Source: Microglena sp. YARC
Taxonomy: Eukaryota; Chlorophyta; Chlorophyceae; Chlamydomonadales; Chlamydomonadaceae
DNA: 64,000 nt
Assembly: GCA_022414725.1 (NCBI GenBank)
Contig: CM039465.1
Coordinates: 41,191,115-41,255,114, forward strand
Direction of reading: 5' to 3'
A program made the position numbers and the translations under genes. The notes beneath the pieces were generated by a model that saw nothing but the letters and a program-made list of their open reading frames with translations, ran no database searches and had not been told where the DNA came from. Positions 1 to 9,057 of this stretch are shown here, one piece after another. Each line of letters starts with the position of its first letter. The stretch's first letter is position 1.

Positions 1-738
1 GTCGCAAAGACCGTAGCCTACGTCGTATCCAGGGTCTCTAACAAGAAAGACACACCAGAGAGCCTCAAGCGGTCTACTGCTATACATGTTATGAAGAGCT
101 TCATGTATTGGATCATAATGTGCATTGCCATAACGATCCTATTTGTGTCCATTGGAATAGAGGGTGCAGCAGTGATCACCATCCTAGGGGCAGTGCTACT
201 GGCAATAGGTATTGGAATGCAAGGGACGTTTAGCGACCTGTCTGCAGGGATCATGCTGATGATGTCGAACGCTTTCAGTATGGGTAACTACATAGAAGTC
301 TTTGATGATTCACGCGACGGCGTAAACGGAACGGTAAAAAATTCAATATACTTTACACCACCTTATTGGATGACGCTTCTGGGGTCTCATTTATCGTTCC
401 TAACAGGATCCTGTACGGCAGTGCGTTGAAAAATCACTCCACCTCCAAAACACCCATCGTTGTCGACGTGGTCACCATCTCCAATAAGAACGTCTCAATT
501 GCAAATTCACTTAAACCTGAGGGTTGACGTGCAGAAACACGCATTAGTGCTCAAAGAGCCGAAGGTCACCACCAACGTTTCCGAGGTCACGGCTAAGGGT
601 ACAAACGTCGAAGTGCGCTACCCTCTGTCCACTGATGATTACTACACAGTTGGGACACGAAATGTCCAAAGTATCATTAAGACACTCATTAGAGAGTCTC
701 TCATAAATTCAGGAGTGAAACTGATCGTTAGGGCTTGA
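1..738 (+). pseudogene. MscS-family mechanosensitive channel, 3' part, frameshifted
   Basis: The reading frame is open from the left edge, so the gene starts outside the window. It shows a hydrophobic helix, then a glycine/alanine-rich pore helix ending in GIGMQGTFSDLSAGIML, which is the signature of MscS pore helix TM3 and the start of the beta domain (known family pattern GxxxQGxxxNxxAG). After about position 370 the frame shifts; the next frame reads IVPNR followed by an N-rich segment, matching the conserved PN motif of MscS. A second shift near 510 returns to the first frame, which continues to a stop at 738 through the C-terminal alpha/beta domain. MscS channels open under membrane tension and release solutes. 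The two shifts compensate each other, so they may be sequencing indels rather than true decay. Confidence 0.75.
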
Positions 739-890
739 AACCCGTCAATTGGGTGTTCCTACACTCCCTGCGGATTTTGAGATCTGGACTGTCCTTGGCG
801 GGTGCTGCTGCTCATGGCCACTTCTGGGTACCGACAAAATAGGATGGATAGACACCAAGGTCACACTCTGGTGTGGACGTACACGGAGTT

Positions 891-986
891 AAAACAAATA
901 AAACAAATAAAACAAATAAAACAAATAAAACAAATAAAAACAAATAGACAACCGTTTTTTTATTGTCTATTTGTTTTATTTGTTTC
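891..986. repeat. 10-bp A-rich minisatellite joined to a hairpin
   Basis: About five tandem copies of a 10-bp unit (AAACAAATAA) are followed by a complementary arm (TTGTCTATTTGTTTTATTTG, 963-982), giving a long A/T hairpin with a T-rich loop. The surrounding 739-1309 stretch has no convincing gene. Confidence 0.7.
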
Positions 987-1309
987 AGCTTGGTTGGGTA
1001 TCCAGGGCCACCACGTGGAGGTGCTGATTTTGGCCCCGTTTTGTTTCTTTTTTTTTCAAATACTTGAAACAGAAACACCTTCTCATCCAGATTACTTCTT
1101 GGTGCGGGACATCCCTTTGCGAGTTAACACAGGCTTGGCGACGAAAGTCGGGTTGTCGTAAATGACGAATACCTTGGGTCGGGACGCAATGATTGCGAAT
1201 ACGTCAGAGATTCCAAACATTTCGTATGACAGATGCAGTATATTACTGGGTGTGAGGAGGTTGTTGTTGTATTCCTAACGTTCCGAAAAACCTTTCAATT
1301 TTTTTGTAT

Positions 1310-1735
1310 TTAAAGATTCTCGGACCACGCGATCGAGGACTCGGGGATGATACCGGCACTCACCTGCCATCGCTGGTGCTTAGCCAACTGCTTCACCAAC
1401 TTAATTTCCGTTCTTGCGGGTCTCATAGAGTATAAAGTCTCAATGGGGATCGTGTCTACGAAACGGTCAACAAGAACGTCACTTGTAAAAGCACACTGAC
1501 GCAGGCAACTGAACTTTTCGAAAGAAAGAATATCCTCGATGTTCTTGCTACTACACAACTGAGCTTAGGGCAATGGACAAATTACCCTTCGTAGTGCTCA
1601 ATAACCACGTTGAAAACCCCTCGCGACTGATGTTCATATGCAAAAGGAATTATGACACCCTTCACATAATACGTCGAGTGAAGGAATCTCCTCCTTTTCG
1701 GAAAAACGAATGTCGTGTGACTGAGCGTTCAACAT
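1310..1735 (-). pseudogene. Unrecognised small protein, probably fragmented
   Basis: A clean 82-codon frame ends at 1310 and contains a basic helical segment (RTEIKLVKQLAKHQRW). Upstream on the same strand, an ATG at 1735 opens a frame of about 33 codons (begins MLNAQSHDIRF) that ends at a stop; the third frame bridges the two. I therefore read it as one short protein broken by one or two indels. I do not recognise a family. The alternative is that only the distal 82-codon frame is real, or that none is. Confidence 0.3.
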
Positions 1736-1869
1736 GAACACGCCAGCTTAGCTGCTAAAATGTTGTGTCGCATTCTCCAGAAGTCTTTCTTACCGCCGTT
1801 TTTGAAGACTAGAAGAGAAGGTCGAGCGATACGGTATTTGGTACATCCCACATGGGGTTTGCGACATGG

Positions 1870-3275
1870 GTTTTATATACCGAGTTTGCCCAGCCCCACC
1901 TGTGAATGTCAGTTTGTGCAATTACGCCCGCCTCGCGTAACTGGCTGCTTCGTTCCTGATGAAACAGTAGTCGTTAAAAATCGAAAACGCCCCCTTCCCT
2001 TGTGTCTCCGCCACTCTTTAGGATCCAAATTGAACGCCTAGTTGACATGTGAGACGAGCGATTACCTGCTTTGTCAGCGAAACAATCCCCACGTATTGGG
2101 GTTGCTGATGCCATTGCCTGTATTTTGTATACCGAGTTTGCCCATGCCCCACCTGTCCCATTAGTACCGCAGTTTGTGCTTACGCCGTCGCGCGCGTAAC
2201 TCTTAGATGCTTCCGTTCCTGTGAAACAGTAGTCGTTAGCCTGAATCGAAAAGATGTTGTGCCCCCTTCCCTTTGCTACATTCTCGCACTCTTTTAGGAT
2301 CACGTCCTTGTTGGTTGAATTGATTCGACCGCCATTATTAGTTGACATTGTGAGAGGTCGAGCGATACCGGTGTATGCTTTGTCAGCGAAACATCCCACG
2401 TATTGGGGGTGTGCCTGTGCTGCACGCGCTTGTGCCTGTGCCGCTGCCTGTGCCGTGCTTCTGCAATGCCTGTGCCTCTGCCTTGTGCTTGTGTGCTGCC
2501 TACGCGCTTTCTGCCTGTGCCTTGCCTCTGCCTCTACTGTGCACGCTGAGTGCCTGATGCCAGCTGCCCCTCCTCTGCCTGTGCCGCGGTCTGGCTGTGA
2601 ACTTTGCACGCGTGCCTGCATCCTTCCTTGCATCCTGCCGTTTCCTGCAATCGTGTTGCTGTTGCAATGGCACGCGCCTGCTGCATGTGCTTGCCTGATC
2701 TGCATGTTCCCTCTGCCTGTGCCCTGTGCTTTGTGCTTGTGCTTGTGCTTGTGCCTGTGCCTGTGCAAACGCCTGTGCTTGTGCCTGTGCATGTGCCTGT
2801 GCCTTGTGCATGTGCCTGTGCCTGTGCTTGTGCTTTTGCCTGTGCCTGTGCAAGCGCCTGCGCCTGTGCCTGTGCCTTTGCACGCGCCTGCGCATCTGCC
2901 TGCGCATTTGCACTCGCTTGTGCCTGTGCCTGTGCCTTTGCGCTTGTGCCTGTGCATTGCTTGTGCTTGTGCATGTGCCTGTGCCTGTGCCTGTGCCTGT
3001 GCTTTTGCCTGTGCCTGTGCAAGCACCTGTGCTTGTGCCTGTGCAAGCACCTGTGCTTGTGCCTGTGCCTTTGCAAGCGCTAGTGCTTTGCCTGCCGCCT
3101 CTGCTGTGCCTTTGCATCGCCTGCCCGCCTGCGCTGTCTGCTTGCACGCGCTGCCTCTGCCAGCCTGTGCCTCTGCATTTGCACGCGCCTGCGCATCTGT
3201 CTGTGCGTTTGCACGCGCTTGTGCCTCTGCATTTGCACGCGCCTGCGCCTCTGCATTTGCACGCGCTTGTGCCTC

Positions 3276-3311
<36 letters not shown>

Positions 3312-4508
3312 CGCCTGTGCTAGTGCCCGTGCATGTGCCTGCGCCTGTGCCTCTACCTCTGCCCGTGCCTGTGCCTGTGCATGTGCCAGTGCCTTTGCAT
3401 TACCTTCGGACAAATTCTGTTGTAGTTGAGAAATGGAGGCCGTCGCAACCTTGAAATTGGATAGGTCGGCCTTGGTAATGCATACCCCGTCTATGCAGAC
3501 CTTGGCATCGCCCCCCGTTACATTCAAAGTTCCATTGGTTGTCAGATTATTTTGTAGCGTTTGAATGTCCGTCTTGGTACCTTTAGTACTGTCCTCTAGT
3601 TTATCGATCACCCTTTTGATTAGGGCGATCTTTCCTTCCGCATTGACGAGTCGAGTTCGTAGATCTGGGACATCAGTATTATTTTTGACTTTGACATTGA
3701 ATTTCGTCTCGAGATGAGCGAGTTGCTCCGAAATGTTTTTAATTTGGATTCCAGCATCTAATCCTCTTCTTGCGGCAACTTCGACCTCATCCAGACGCCT
3801 GCTAATAGTCTTTATTATGTCGCCGGTGTTTCCGATTCTTGAAAATTGAATGTCGTTATCTAGACTGACTGTTTTGAGTCTTGCAGCGATGTCACCCACC
3901 TCTTTTGACAATTCGTTGATTGCGATTGCGTTCTCCTTGATATCTTTATCCGTGGTCATGTCCGTGTTTCGTAATGTCGCGATGTTTTGCTTGATTAGGT
4001 TCAGTTTTTTGAGCACATCATTCTGCCTTTTTTCTAGGCGACCTACCGTCGATCCGATATTTTGAATGGCTCCGACTGTGTTTTTTATTTGCGAGTCCAC
4101 GCGTTTGAAGTTTTGGTTGAATACGAGCGAGCTTTTCGACTCTCGCTCCTCCAGTTCTTTGATTATATTAAACTGCATATTGTCCTTTTTCTTGAGCACT
4201 TTGAGCTCGGCGTCGGCTGCCATTCCAAGGGCTCTTACGTCATCGTGCATTCTCTTATCGCGTTTCTTGTTCTTCTCTGAGGCCATTCCAAGGGCTCGTA
4301 CGTCTTTCTGCATTCTCTTATCGCGTTTCTTGTTCTTCTTTGCGTCCATTTCAAGTGCTTGTACGTCATCGTGCAGTATCTGTTCTCGTTTATTGTTCGC
4401 CTCGGTCGTTTTGTTGATGTTGTGTTTGAGCATAGCGTGCTATATCACTACGTACACTACGACGCCGAATATCGCTATCAAAATTACTATTATTGCGGCG
4501 GATTCCAT
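1870..4508 (-). pseudogene. Membrane-anchored coiled-coil protein with Ala-Gln repeats and WSC domains
   Basis: An ATG at 4508 begins MESAAIIVILIAIFGVVVYV, a single transmembrane anchor, which is followed by an in-frame TAG at 4440-4442; the same frame then continues from ATG 4433. Next come three heptad-like [10 protein letters not shown] repeats and a long coiled coil (about 4400-3430), then a very long Ala-Gln/Ala-Glu repeat (about 3400-2405), then a WSC-type domain (about 2390-2100) with YVGCFAD and later conserved cysteines. WSC domains bind carbohydrate. A second, indel-riddled copy of the WSC segment follows (about 2080-1870). The reading frame drifts inside the repeat, so the 819-codon frame is a patchwork. 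The plan (anchor, stalk, sugar-binding tip) suggests a surface or virion protein; that role is inference. Confidence 0.6.
2405..3400. repeat. Low-complexity coding minisatellite (Ala-Gln repeats on minus strand)
   Basis: The DNA is built from 6-bp steps such as GCCTGT and GCTTGT with occasional variant codons, giving AQAQ, AEAQ and ANAQ runs in one minus-strand frame. Several other frames are also open through it purely because of the 6-bp period; they are shadows. Frame switches inside the block indicate unit-length changes that are not multiples of three, or assembly errors. Confidence 0.8.
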
Positions 4509-4565
4509 GTTACATATGTATACAGTTGTTGTCAAATATTTTTTCCCCTTCTTTTTGGAATCGAG

Positions 4566-4572
4566 TATAAAT
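4566..4572 (+). promoter_or_regulatory. TATA-like box between divergent genes
   Basis: TATAAAT lies about 70 bp upstream of the ATG at 4641, inside the 132-bp gap between the divergent WSC gene and the coiled-coil gene. It is a plausible promoter by position only. Confidence 0.3.
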
Positions 4573-4640
4573 GTTATGCCCACCGATGTTTGGTGAGAGC
4601 TTGTGAGATATCCTCATATCATCCCAGTATATCGAACGAC

Positions 4641-6039
4641 ATGGCTTCTTCTTGTTCTGACAATTCTTGTGATTTGGACGCGCACATCCGTGCCCTGCTG
4701 AAGTCCGATTTGAAGGATATTGACAATGTGCTTAAACGTATTTTACAGCAGCGTAAGGAGGAGGATGTATGCGATGTGGTCTTATGTCCGAAGGCGGATG
4801 TATTTCGTTCGGCGATTCGTGCTCAGGAAGGATTTTTGGATGAGCTCAAGGGGAGGGAGCAGGATAACGCCGCGCCATTGAAAAGGCGCGGTTGCGCATT
4901 GAGGTTTCTACGAGAGTGATGAATCACCTTGGCACGCAGATGATTTGATGAGCAGTGTCGTGCTAAGGAGAAGCTCGACCAACTCCGTGACATACAACCT
5001 GACCGTCGTAAATTTGCAGACACCGTTGGCAAGGGGAAGGATGAGCTTGTCGCTCTTCGTCACGGTGACGAGGAGATTCGTTTGGAGATGAACCGTATTC
5101 GGCACAAGACCAAGCTTGTCTGTAAGCAGCGGTCTGCCGCTCTCGGCAAGATTAGGGCTCATGAAGACGAGTTGGTTGGTTTCCGTGAGGGGCTCTCGCT
5201 GCTGATCTGAGTTGGTGGAGATCAAGGAGCGTGCGCGTGTCGCCGCGTTTGATATCGATGTGGCGCGTGTGGGTTTGGGGGACGCGACCGCTCGTCTGGT
5301 TGGTGCTCGTGCGGAGCTGGTGGATGCGAATGTTGAGCTTGAGCGTACGCTTGTGTCGGTCGAGGAGACTCGGTATAAGGTTGTGCATGCGCGGACGGAT
5401 GGTTCTTCGTTGAAGGACGAGTTGGCAAAGCTTTTGGACACGAGGTCCGAGCTTGCGAACACGAAGCCCGAGCTTGCGAACACGAAGTCCGAGCTTGCGA
5501 ACACGAGGTCCGAGCTTGCGAACACGAAGTCCGAGCTTTTAGGAGTGATGTCTGAGCTTGCGGACACGAAGTCCGAGCTTTCAGGAGTGATGTCTGAGCT
5601 TGCGGACACGACGTCCGAGCTTTCAAAAGTGATGTCTGAGCTTGCGGACACGAAGTCCGAGCTTTCAGGAGTGATGTCTGAGATTGATATTGTATATTCG
5701 GAGCTCAAGAGCGTGTGGGATTCCAAGTCTGAGCTGGAGACGACTTATTCGGAGCTCAAGAATGAACATGGCATTTCCAAGTATGAGCTGGAGCGTGCTC
5801 GGTCTGAGCTTGCACATATGAATTCCATGCGAGCAAAAATTGCTGTGTCTCCTGACCAGTTGAAGGTTGTTTTGAAGGATGTTGTAAACTGTGACAAGCG
5901 GTTGACACGTGCAAATGTTCTTTTGGCGAGTTTTTACAAGGAGTTGTCGTATACCGAGTCTGACATTGCTTCAACTCGTATCCGGATTCAAGCTAGGCGC
6001 ACGCTTGTCCTCAACAGTGTCATTTCAAGTATGGGATGA
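4641..6039 (+). pseudogene. Long coiled-coil protein with SEL repeats, frameshifted
   Basis: The ATG at 4641 starts MASSCSDNSCDLDAHIRAL. The frame stops at 4919, but the neighbouring frame continues the same charged coiled coil (for example KLDQLRDIQPDRRKFADTV) to about 5210, and a third frame continues from 5212 to the stop at 6039. The distal part holds a tandem 11-residue-type repeat (SELANTK, SELADTK, SELSGVM) at 5440-5690 that keeps heptad-like Leu spacing. I read it as one coiled-coil gene of about 460 codons with two frameshifts. It is divergent to the WSC coiled-coil protein, and both may be structural filament proteins. No enzymatic domain is visible. Confidence 0.6.
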
Positions 6040-6162
6040 TGAGGATGCTTCTTTTGATACAGTCGGAGACGCAATTTGTGGGACACCCTACCGGTGACCC
6101 TTGAACCCAATGGGTAGATCAGCTAAAGGCGAGTACATATTTTTGCCCTTCATCTCTGTATT

Positions 6163-6926
6163 TCAGCATTTAAGCTGGCCCAAAGGATAACAAGGCAAGC
6201 TGCTGACAAACCCAGGTGTGTCGGTCGGTTTAGCGCTCACACTCGCCTCGATGGAAACTATGGTTTTGGGGGGAGGCGAGGGAACACAGAATGCCTCAGG
6301 TCGCTCTTTCCCGTCCATCCAAGTTGTCAGAAGCAGAAGAAGGTTCTTGGCAGCGTTCACGTCTCGGTTCGAGGTTGCACCACAGCGCACATTGGATGAT
6401 GCGCTTTTGACACTGTCTCTATAGTGCAGTACTTTGTGACCTTGACGTTCTTCACCACCATCTTCTGCTTCTCAACAGTTATAGACCCGTCGATTGGGGA
6501 CTCTTTGCAAACTCCGCGCCAGACTACGCTGTCTGCCTTCATGTTGACAAGCCTCTGGAAGCAGCCGTGACATTTACAAGAAGTGTTGCGTTCGTCGACG
6601 TTTTTGAACAAAACATTCTTACGACGTGAGAGGCACCTCCTGATCTCTTTGATGGGCCCAGAACATGAACGACTGATACCATACCCTTGGTTGGACCAGT
6701 TGCCGAAGCCAACAACGGTCGTCTGTGCCCTTGGTGCAATCACATCGCATACCTTTTCAATCGTCTTCTGTTTACCAACGTATCGAAAGAATCGCATAGA
6801 TCGGTAGTCTTTAGTTTGCTCAAGCGAAAATATCGCTGCATGTGCCCAATAATTCCAGATGTAGCAGATATATTTGATTACAGTAACGCTTTGAAAAGGA
6901 TTATTGATGCGCACGATGTTAGCCAT
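6163..6926 (-). pseudogene. Fanzor (eukaryotic TnpB-like) nuclease, 5'-truncated and frameshifted
   Basis: Fanzors are RNA-guided, RuvC-type nucleases related to IS200/IS605 TnpB and are found in eukaryotes and giant viruses. On the minus strand I see VVGFGNWSNQGYGISR followed by a basic stretch, then VDERNTSCKCHGC, the typical zinc-finger entry of this family. After a frameshift near 6440 the next frame gives RCGATSNRDVNAAKN (around 6343-6390), the second half of the zinc finger with the RuvC-III aspartate motif RDVNAAxN. The C-terminal tail ends at 6163. The N-terminal RuvC-I region is not found upstream, so the gene is truncated at its 5' end as well as frameshifted. No clear element ends or guide-RNA region could be defined. 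The call to Fanzor rather than bacterial TnpB rests on the VVGFG and VDERNTS context. Confidence 0.75.
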
Positions 6927-7120
6927 CAGTTTGACTTTTCAGGGTACTTTGAACATGTAAATTCAGTGTCTTTAGATGCCATGAATTTTTTGTGTCAATC
7001 ACCTGAAGACAGTATCTGTATTGACAAGATCGGTTACAAATCTTGAATTGGTCAACTTTTCAGAATCCCCAAAATAGAAGGTGTCCCAATATCAAATGTC
7101 CCTAGCTGTATGAATATGTC

Positions 7121-7549
7121 TACAGTCGGCGGAACAGTAAAATGAAACATCAGAAAACGGTATAAGGCGGTGACAATCATATATTGTATGAGTGGATGGT
7201 CCTATAAAATGACCCGTCCAGCAAAGAAATCTCCTTACATGACGCATTGCACATCAACAAAGACCCCGTGTTCTTTTGGGCCACGGTACTGGGGAAGAGG
7301 CGATCACTTAAGTGCGGCTGGTCCTTCAATGGACACTCTCGAAAGTACCGACAAAAGAACGATACGGAGTCTGCAGGATGGAGAGCCGTGATCTAAAAAA
7401 GAACCACGGTATTTTCGTTAACATCCTGCAATTTGTTGATTCAAAATCGTATTGGTGTTCCACTGCCCCGTGGGTTGCTACACCATTAGGTTACACCGTA
7501 AGGTGTGCCGTACACGAGGCGGTTTCATTTTAGTATTCCGTCGACTGTA
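7121..7549. mobile_element. Mariner-like non-autonomous element (TIR family A)
   Basis: The left end TACAGTCGGCGGAACAGT (7121 on) and the reverse complement of the right end TACAGTCGACGGAATACT (7549 back) form about 28-bp imperfect terminal inverted repeats, both followed by AAAATGAAAC. TA lies at both outer ends, as expected for the TA target duplication of Tc1/mariner elements. The 429-bp interior codes nothing convincing. Solo copies of the same terminal repeat occur at 24860, 33822 and 36389. Confidence 0.7.
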
Positions 7550-8144
7550 CATTGGGGTTTGTTCTATCTTCTTCTATATTCGACAAAGCGTATGAATCAT
7601 CGTTAAACATCCTTTTTGAGTAGAACTTCTTCCCCATACTTTTCTTTTTCAAACCGACAACCATGGGGGGCAATGATGGTGATTTGTCGATGCAGTTGTC
7701 AAGAATGGTCTTTATGTGTTTGCTGAATTCGACAAGTGAAGAGACTGTTTTGTTGTCTTCGTCGTCTGTGATAACTAGATGAAGGCGAATGTTATTGCGC
7801 AGTTTTAGAAACTCGTCGCTGTAAAAATCGTGTAACTGTTGTAGTTCTGGAATGTTCATGTAACGATGGATTGAGAACATGGCCCCTGCGGTTAGTGAAA
7901 GTGATCCCATTACGTAAGATAGTGCTACGTCATTGCTCGAAATTCCTATACTTCCTGCTCCGCTCATTGTTGTAAGTAGGATTACAGGTATTGCGATCAT
8001 ATAGTTGTAAAACTTGAAGTGTGCTCGAGCAGTATCGTGCATTTTATATTGTTGTTCGCAGAACCTTTCCCACACGTGCAGCAACTCTCTTGTTTTTGAG
8101 ATGACGTGTGTTGACATGTTTTGGGGTCTTACATTTGTTCTCAT
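7530..8144 (-). CDS. SLATT-like two-TM membrane protein
   Basis: I start the gene at ATG 8144 (MRTNVRPQNMSTHV), because the longer frame upstream overlaps the DUF2177 gene antiphase. The protein of 204 residues has the order expected of SLATT-type 2-TM proteins: an amphipathic region LLHVWERFCEQQY, two hydrophobic helices (YMIAIPVILLTTMSGAGSI and a second ending GAMFSIHRY), then a helical cytosolic tail. SLATT domains are predicted pore formers in bacterial conflict systems, and similar proteins occur in large DNA viruses. Its last codons (NVQSTEY and TAA) lie inside the terminal repeat of the adjacent mariner-like element, so the native C-terminus may have been replaced. It lies 8 bp downstream of DUF2177 on the same strand. 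Confidence 0.65.
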   Translation of the reverse strand: MRTNVRPQNMSTHVISKTRELLHVWERFCEQQYKMHDTARAHFKFYNYMIAIPVILLTTMSGAGSIGISSNDVALSYVMGSLSLTAGAMFSIHRYMNIPELQQLHDFYSDEFLKLRNNIRLHLVITDDEDNKTVSSLVEFSKHIKTILDNCIDKSPSLPPMVVGLKKKSMGKKFYSKRMFNDDSYALSNIEEDRTNPNVQSTEY

Positions 8145-8152
8145 GCTTTTTT

Positions 8153-8509
8153 TCAGCGGAACCGTTTGAAAATGTAAGATAGTGTGGCGAAAACTAAGGC
8201 TCCCCATGTGGTGTCCACGGCCACCATCCCCCACGCGTACCAGGGTATCGTCGCCTTGTTCGTGAGGTTGTACACGCCGTACACGGTCCCCCCAAACAAT
8301 GCGCCCATCCTGACCGATGGATTCGGGCGCAACAATAAGTATGCTGCAGCTAAGAGCAACGCGTACACCATGCAAACCGCAAGCCAAGATTGCACCGCAA
8401 GATTGACAGAGAACCGCGCGAATTTGGCCACGTAAAATCCCTTCATCCCGAAGAGCCAAACGGCCTCCGCGATCGTGTAAAAAGCAAGCGCAATCGCAAG
8501 GTCCTTCAT
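8153..8509 (-). CDS. DUF2177 family membrane protein
   Basis: The 118-residue protein begins MKDLAIALAFYTIAEAVWL and has about four membrane helices. The pattern GALFGGTVYGVYNLTNKA and the later VDTTWGALVFATLSY match the DUF2177 family (YxxYDLTNxA and DxxWGxxL). The biochemical role of DUF2177 is unknown; members occur in bacteria and in nucleocytoplasmic large DNA viruses. The gene is complete, ends in TGA, and is followed after 8 bp by the SLATT-like gene, so the two may be co-transcribed. Confidence 0.8.
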   Translation of the reverse strand: MKDLAIALAFYTIAEAVWLFGMKGFYVAKFARFSVNLAVQSWLAVCMVYALLLAAAYLLLRPNPSVRMGALFGGTVYGVYNLTNKATIPWYAWGMVAVDTTWGALVFATLSYIFKRFR

Positions 8510-8543
8510 CGTCTTTACTGTATTACTAAATAATTTGAGAACA

Positions 8544-8693
8544 AATGGTCGGATTTTTTTAAATGTCTACTCAGAATTTAGAGCCTCAAGAACGACTCGC
8601 TAGCCTGAGATATCAGCACATTGGAATCACAATTCCGCTCCAGACCATGTTTCGCAACCAGTAAAAATCATCCGGGATGCTGGAACGCCCATT
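8544..8693. mobile_element. Degenerate copy of the 166-bp MITE
   Basis: The internal segment (TTTAGAGCCTC, GACTCGCTAGC, ATCAGCAC, CATGTTTCGCAACCAG) matches the full MITE copies listed elsewhere, but part of the left terminal repeat is deleted and the right end reads TGGAACGCCCATT. No 4-bp target duplication is evident. It is an older copy. Confidence 0.75.
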
Positions 8694-9033
8694 GACAACT
8701 GTAATAATCGAACTCGTGCATAAAGGTTTTTGGGTCCATGACAATATGTGTGTAAGTAAGAATAATATGGTGCATGTTCAAGGTCATGTGCGTCGTGATC
8801 CTCCTCATTTGGTTCCGAAGATGGCCAGGTCTCCTTCCGTGATGTCGCTTGACGATTGGTATTCGCGTCACGAGTACTTCGTGGAATGTATTTGGAATTG
8901 TCTGCGTACTCACCTCGAGCGTGGTTCTGGTAGCAGGCACATGAGCAATCCTGACGAGGTCTACGATCGCCTTGTTCATTACCTTTACAAGACTTCCCTG
9001 AACCGTTTTCGCCGGTTCAATCTGATAAAGTGA
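8677..9033 (+). CDS. Hypothetical 118-residue protein
   Basis: The frame starts with an ATG inside the right end of the degenerate MITE and runs to TGA at 9033. The likely original start is an internal Met (8746 or 8767). The protein is basic, rich in His, Arg and Trp, with no transmembrane helix. A central segment (SLDDWYSRHEYFVECIWN) looks like a folded amphipathic helix. I do not recognise a family. It lies 24 bp before the methyltransferase gene on the same strand. Confidence 0.45.
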   Translation: MLERPLTTVIIELVHKGFWVHDNMCVSKNNMVHVQGHVRRDPPHLVPKMARSPSVMSLDDWYSRHEYFVECIWNCLRTHLERGSGSRHMSNPDEVYDRLVHYLYKTSLNRFRRFNLIK

Positions 9034-9057
9034 CATTTTGTGTGAAAAAAACCGCCG

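Noticed and set aside
2254..3454. Several long Cys/Ala-rich and Arg/His-rich frames across 2250-3450 on both strands
   Set aside because: They are alternative readings of the 6-bp coding minisatellite; only the Ala-Gln frame joins real domains on both sides.
8145..8459. 105-codon N-terminal extension of the SLATT-like gene
   Set aside because: It overlaps the well-supported DUF2177 gene in another frame and shows no conserved features.
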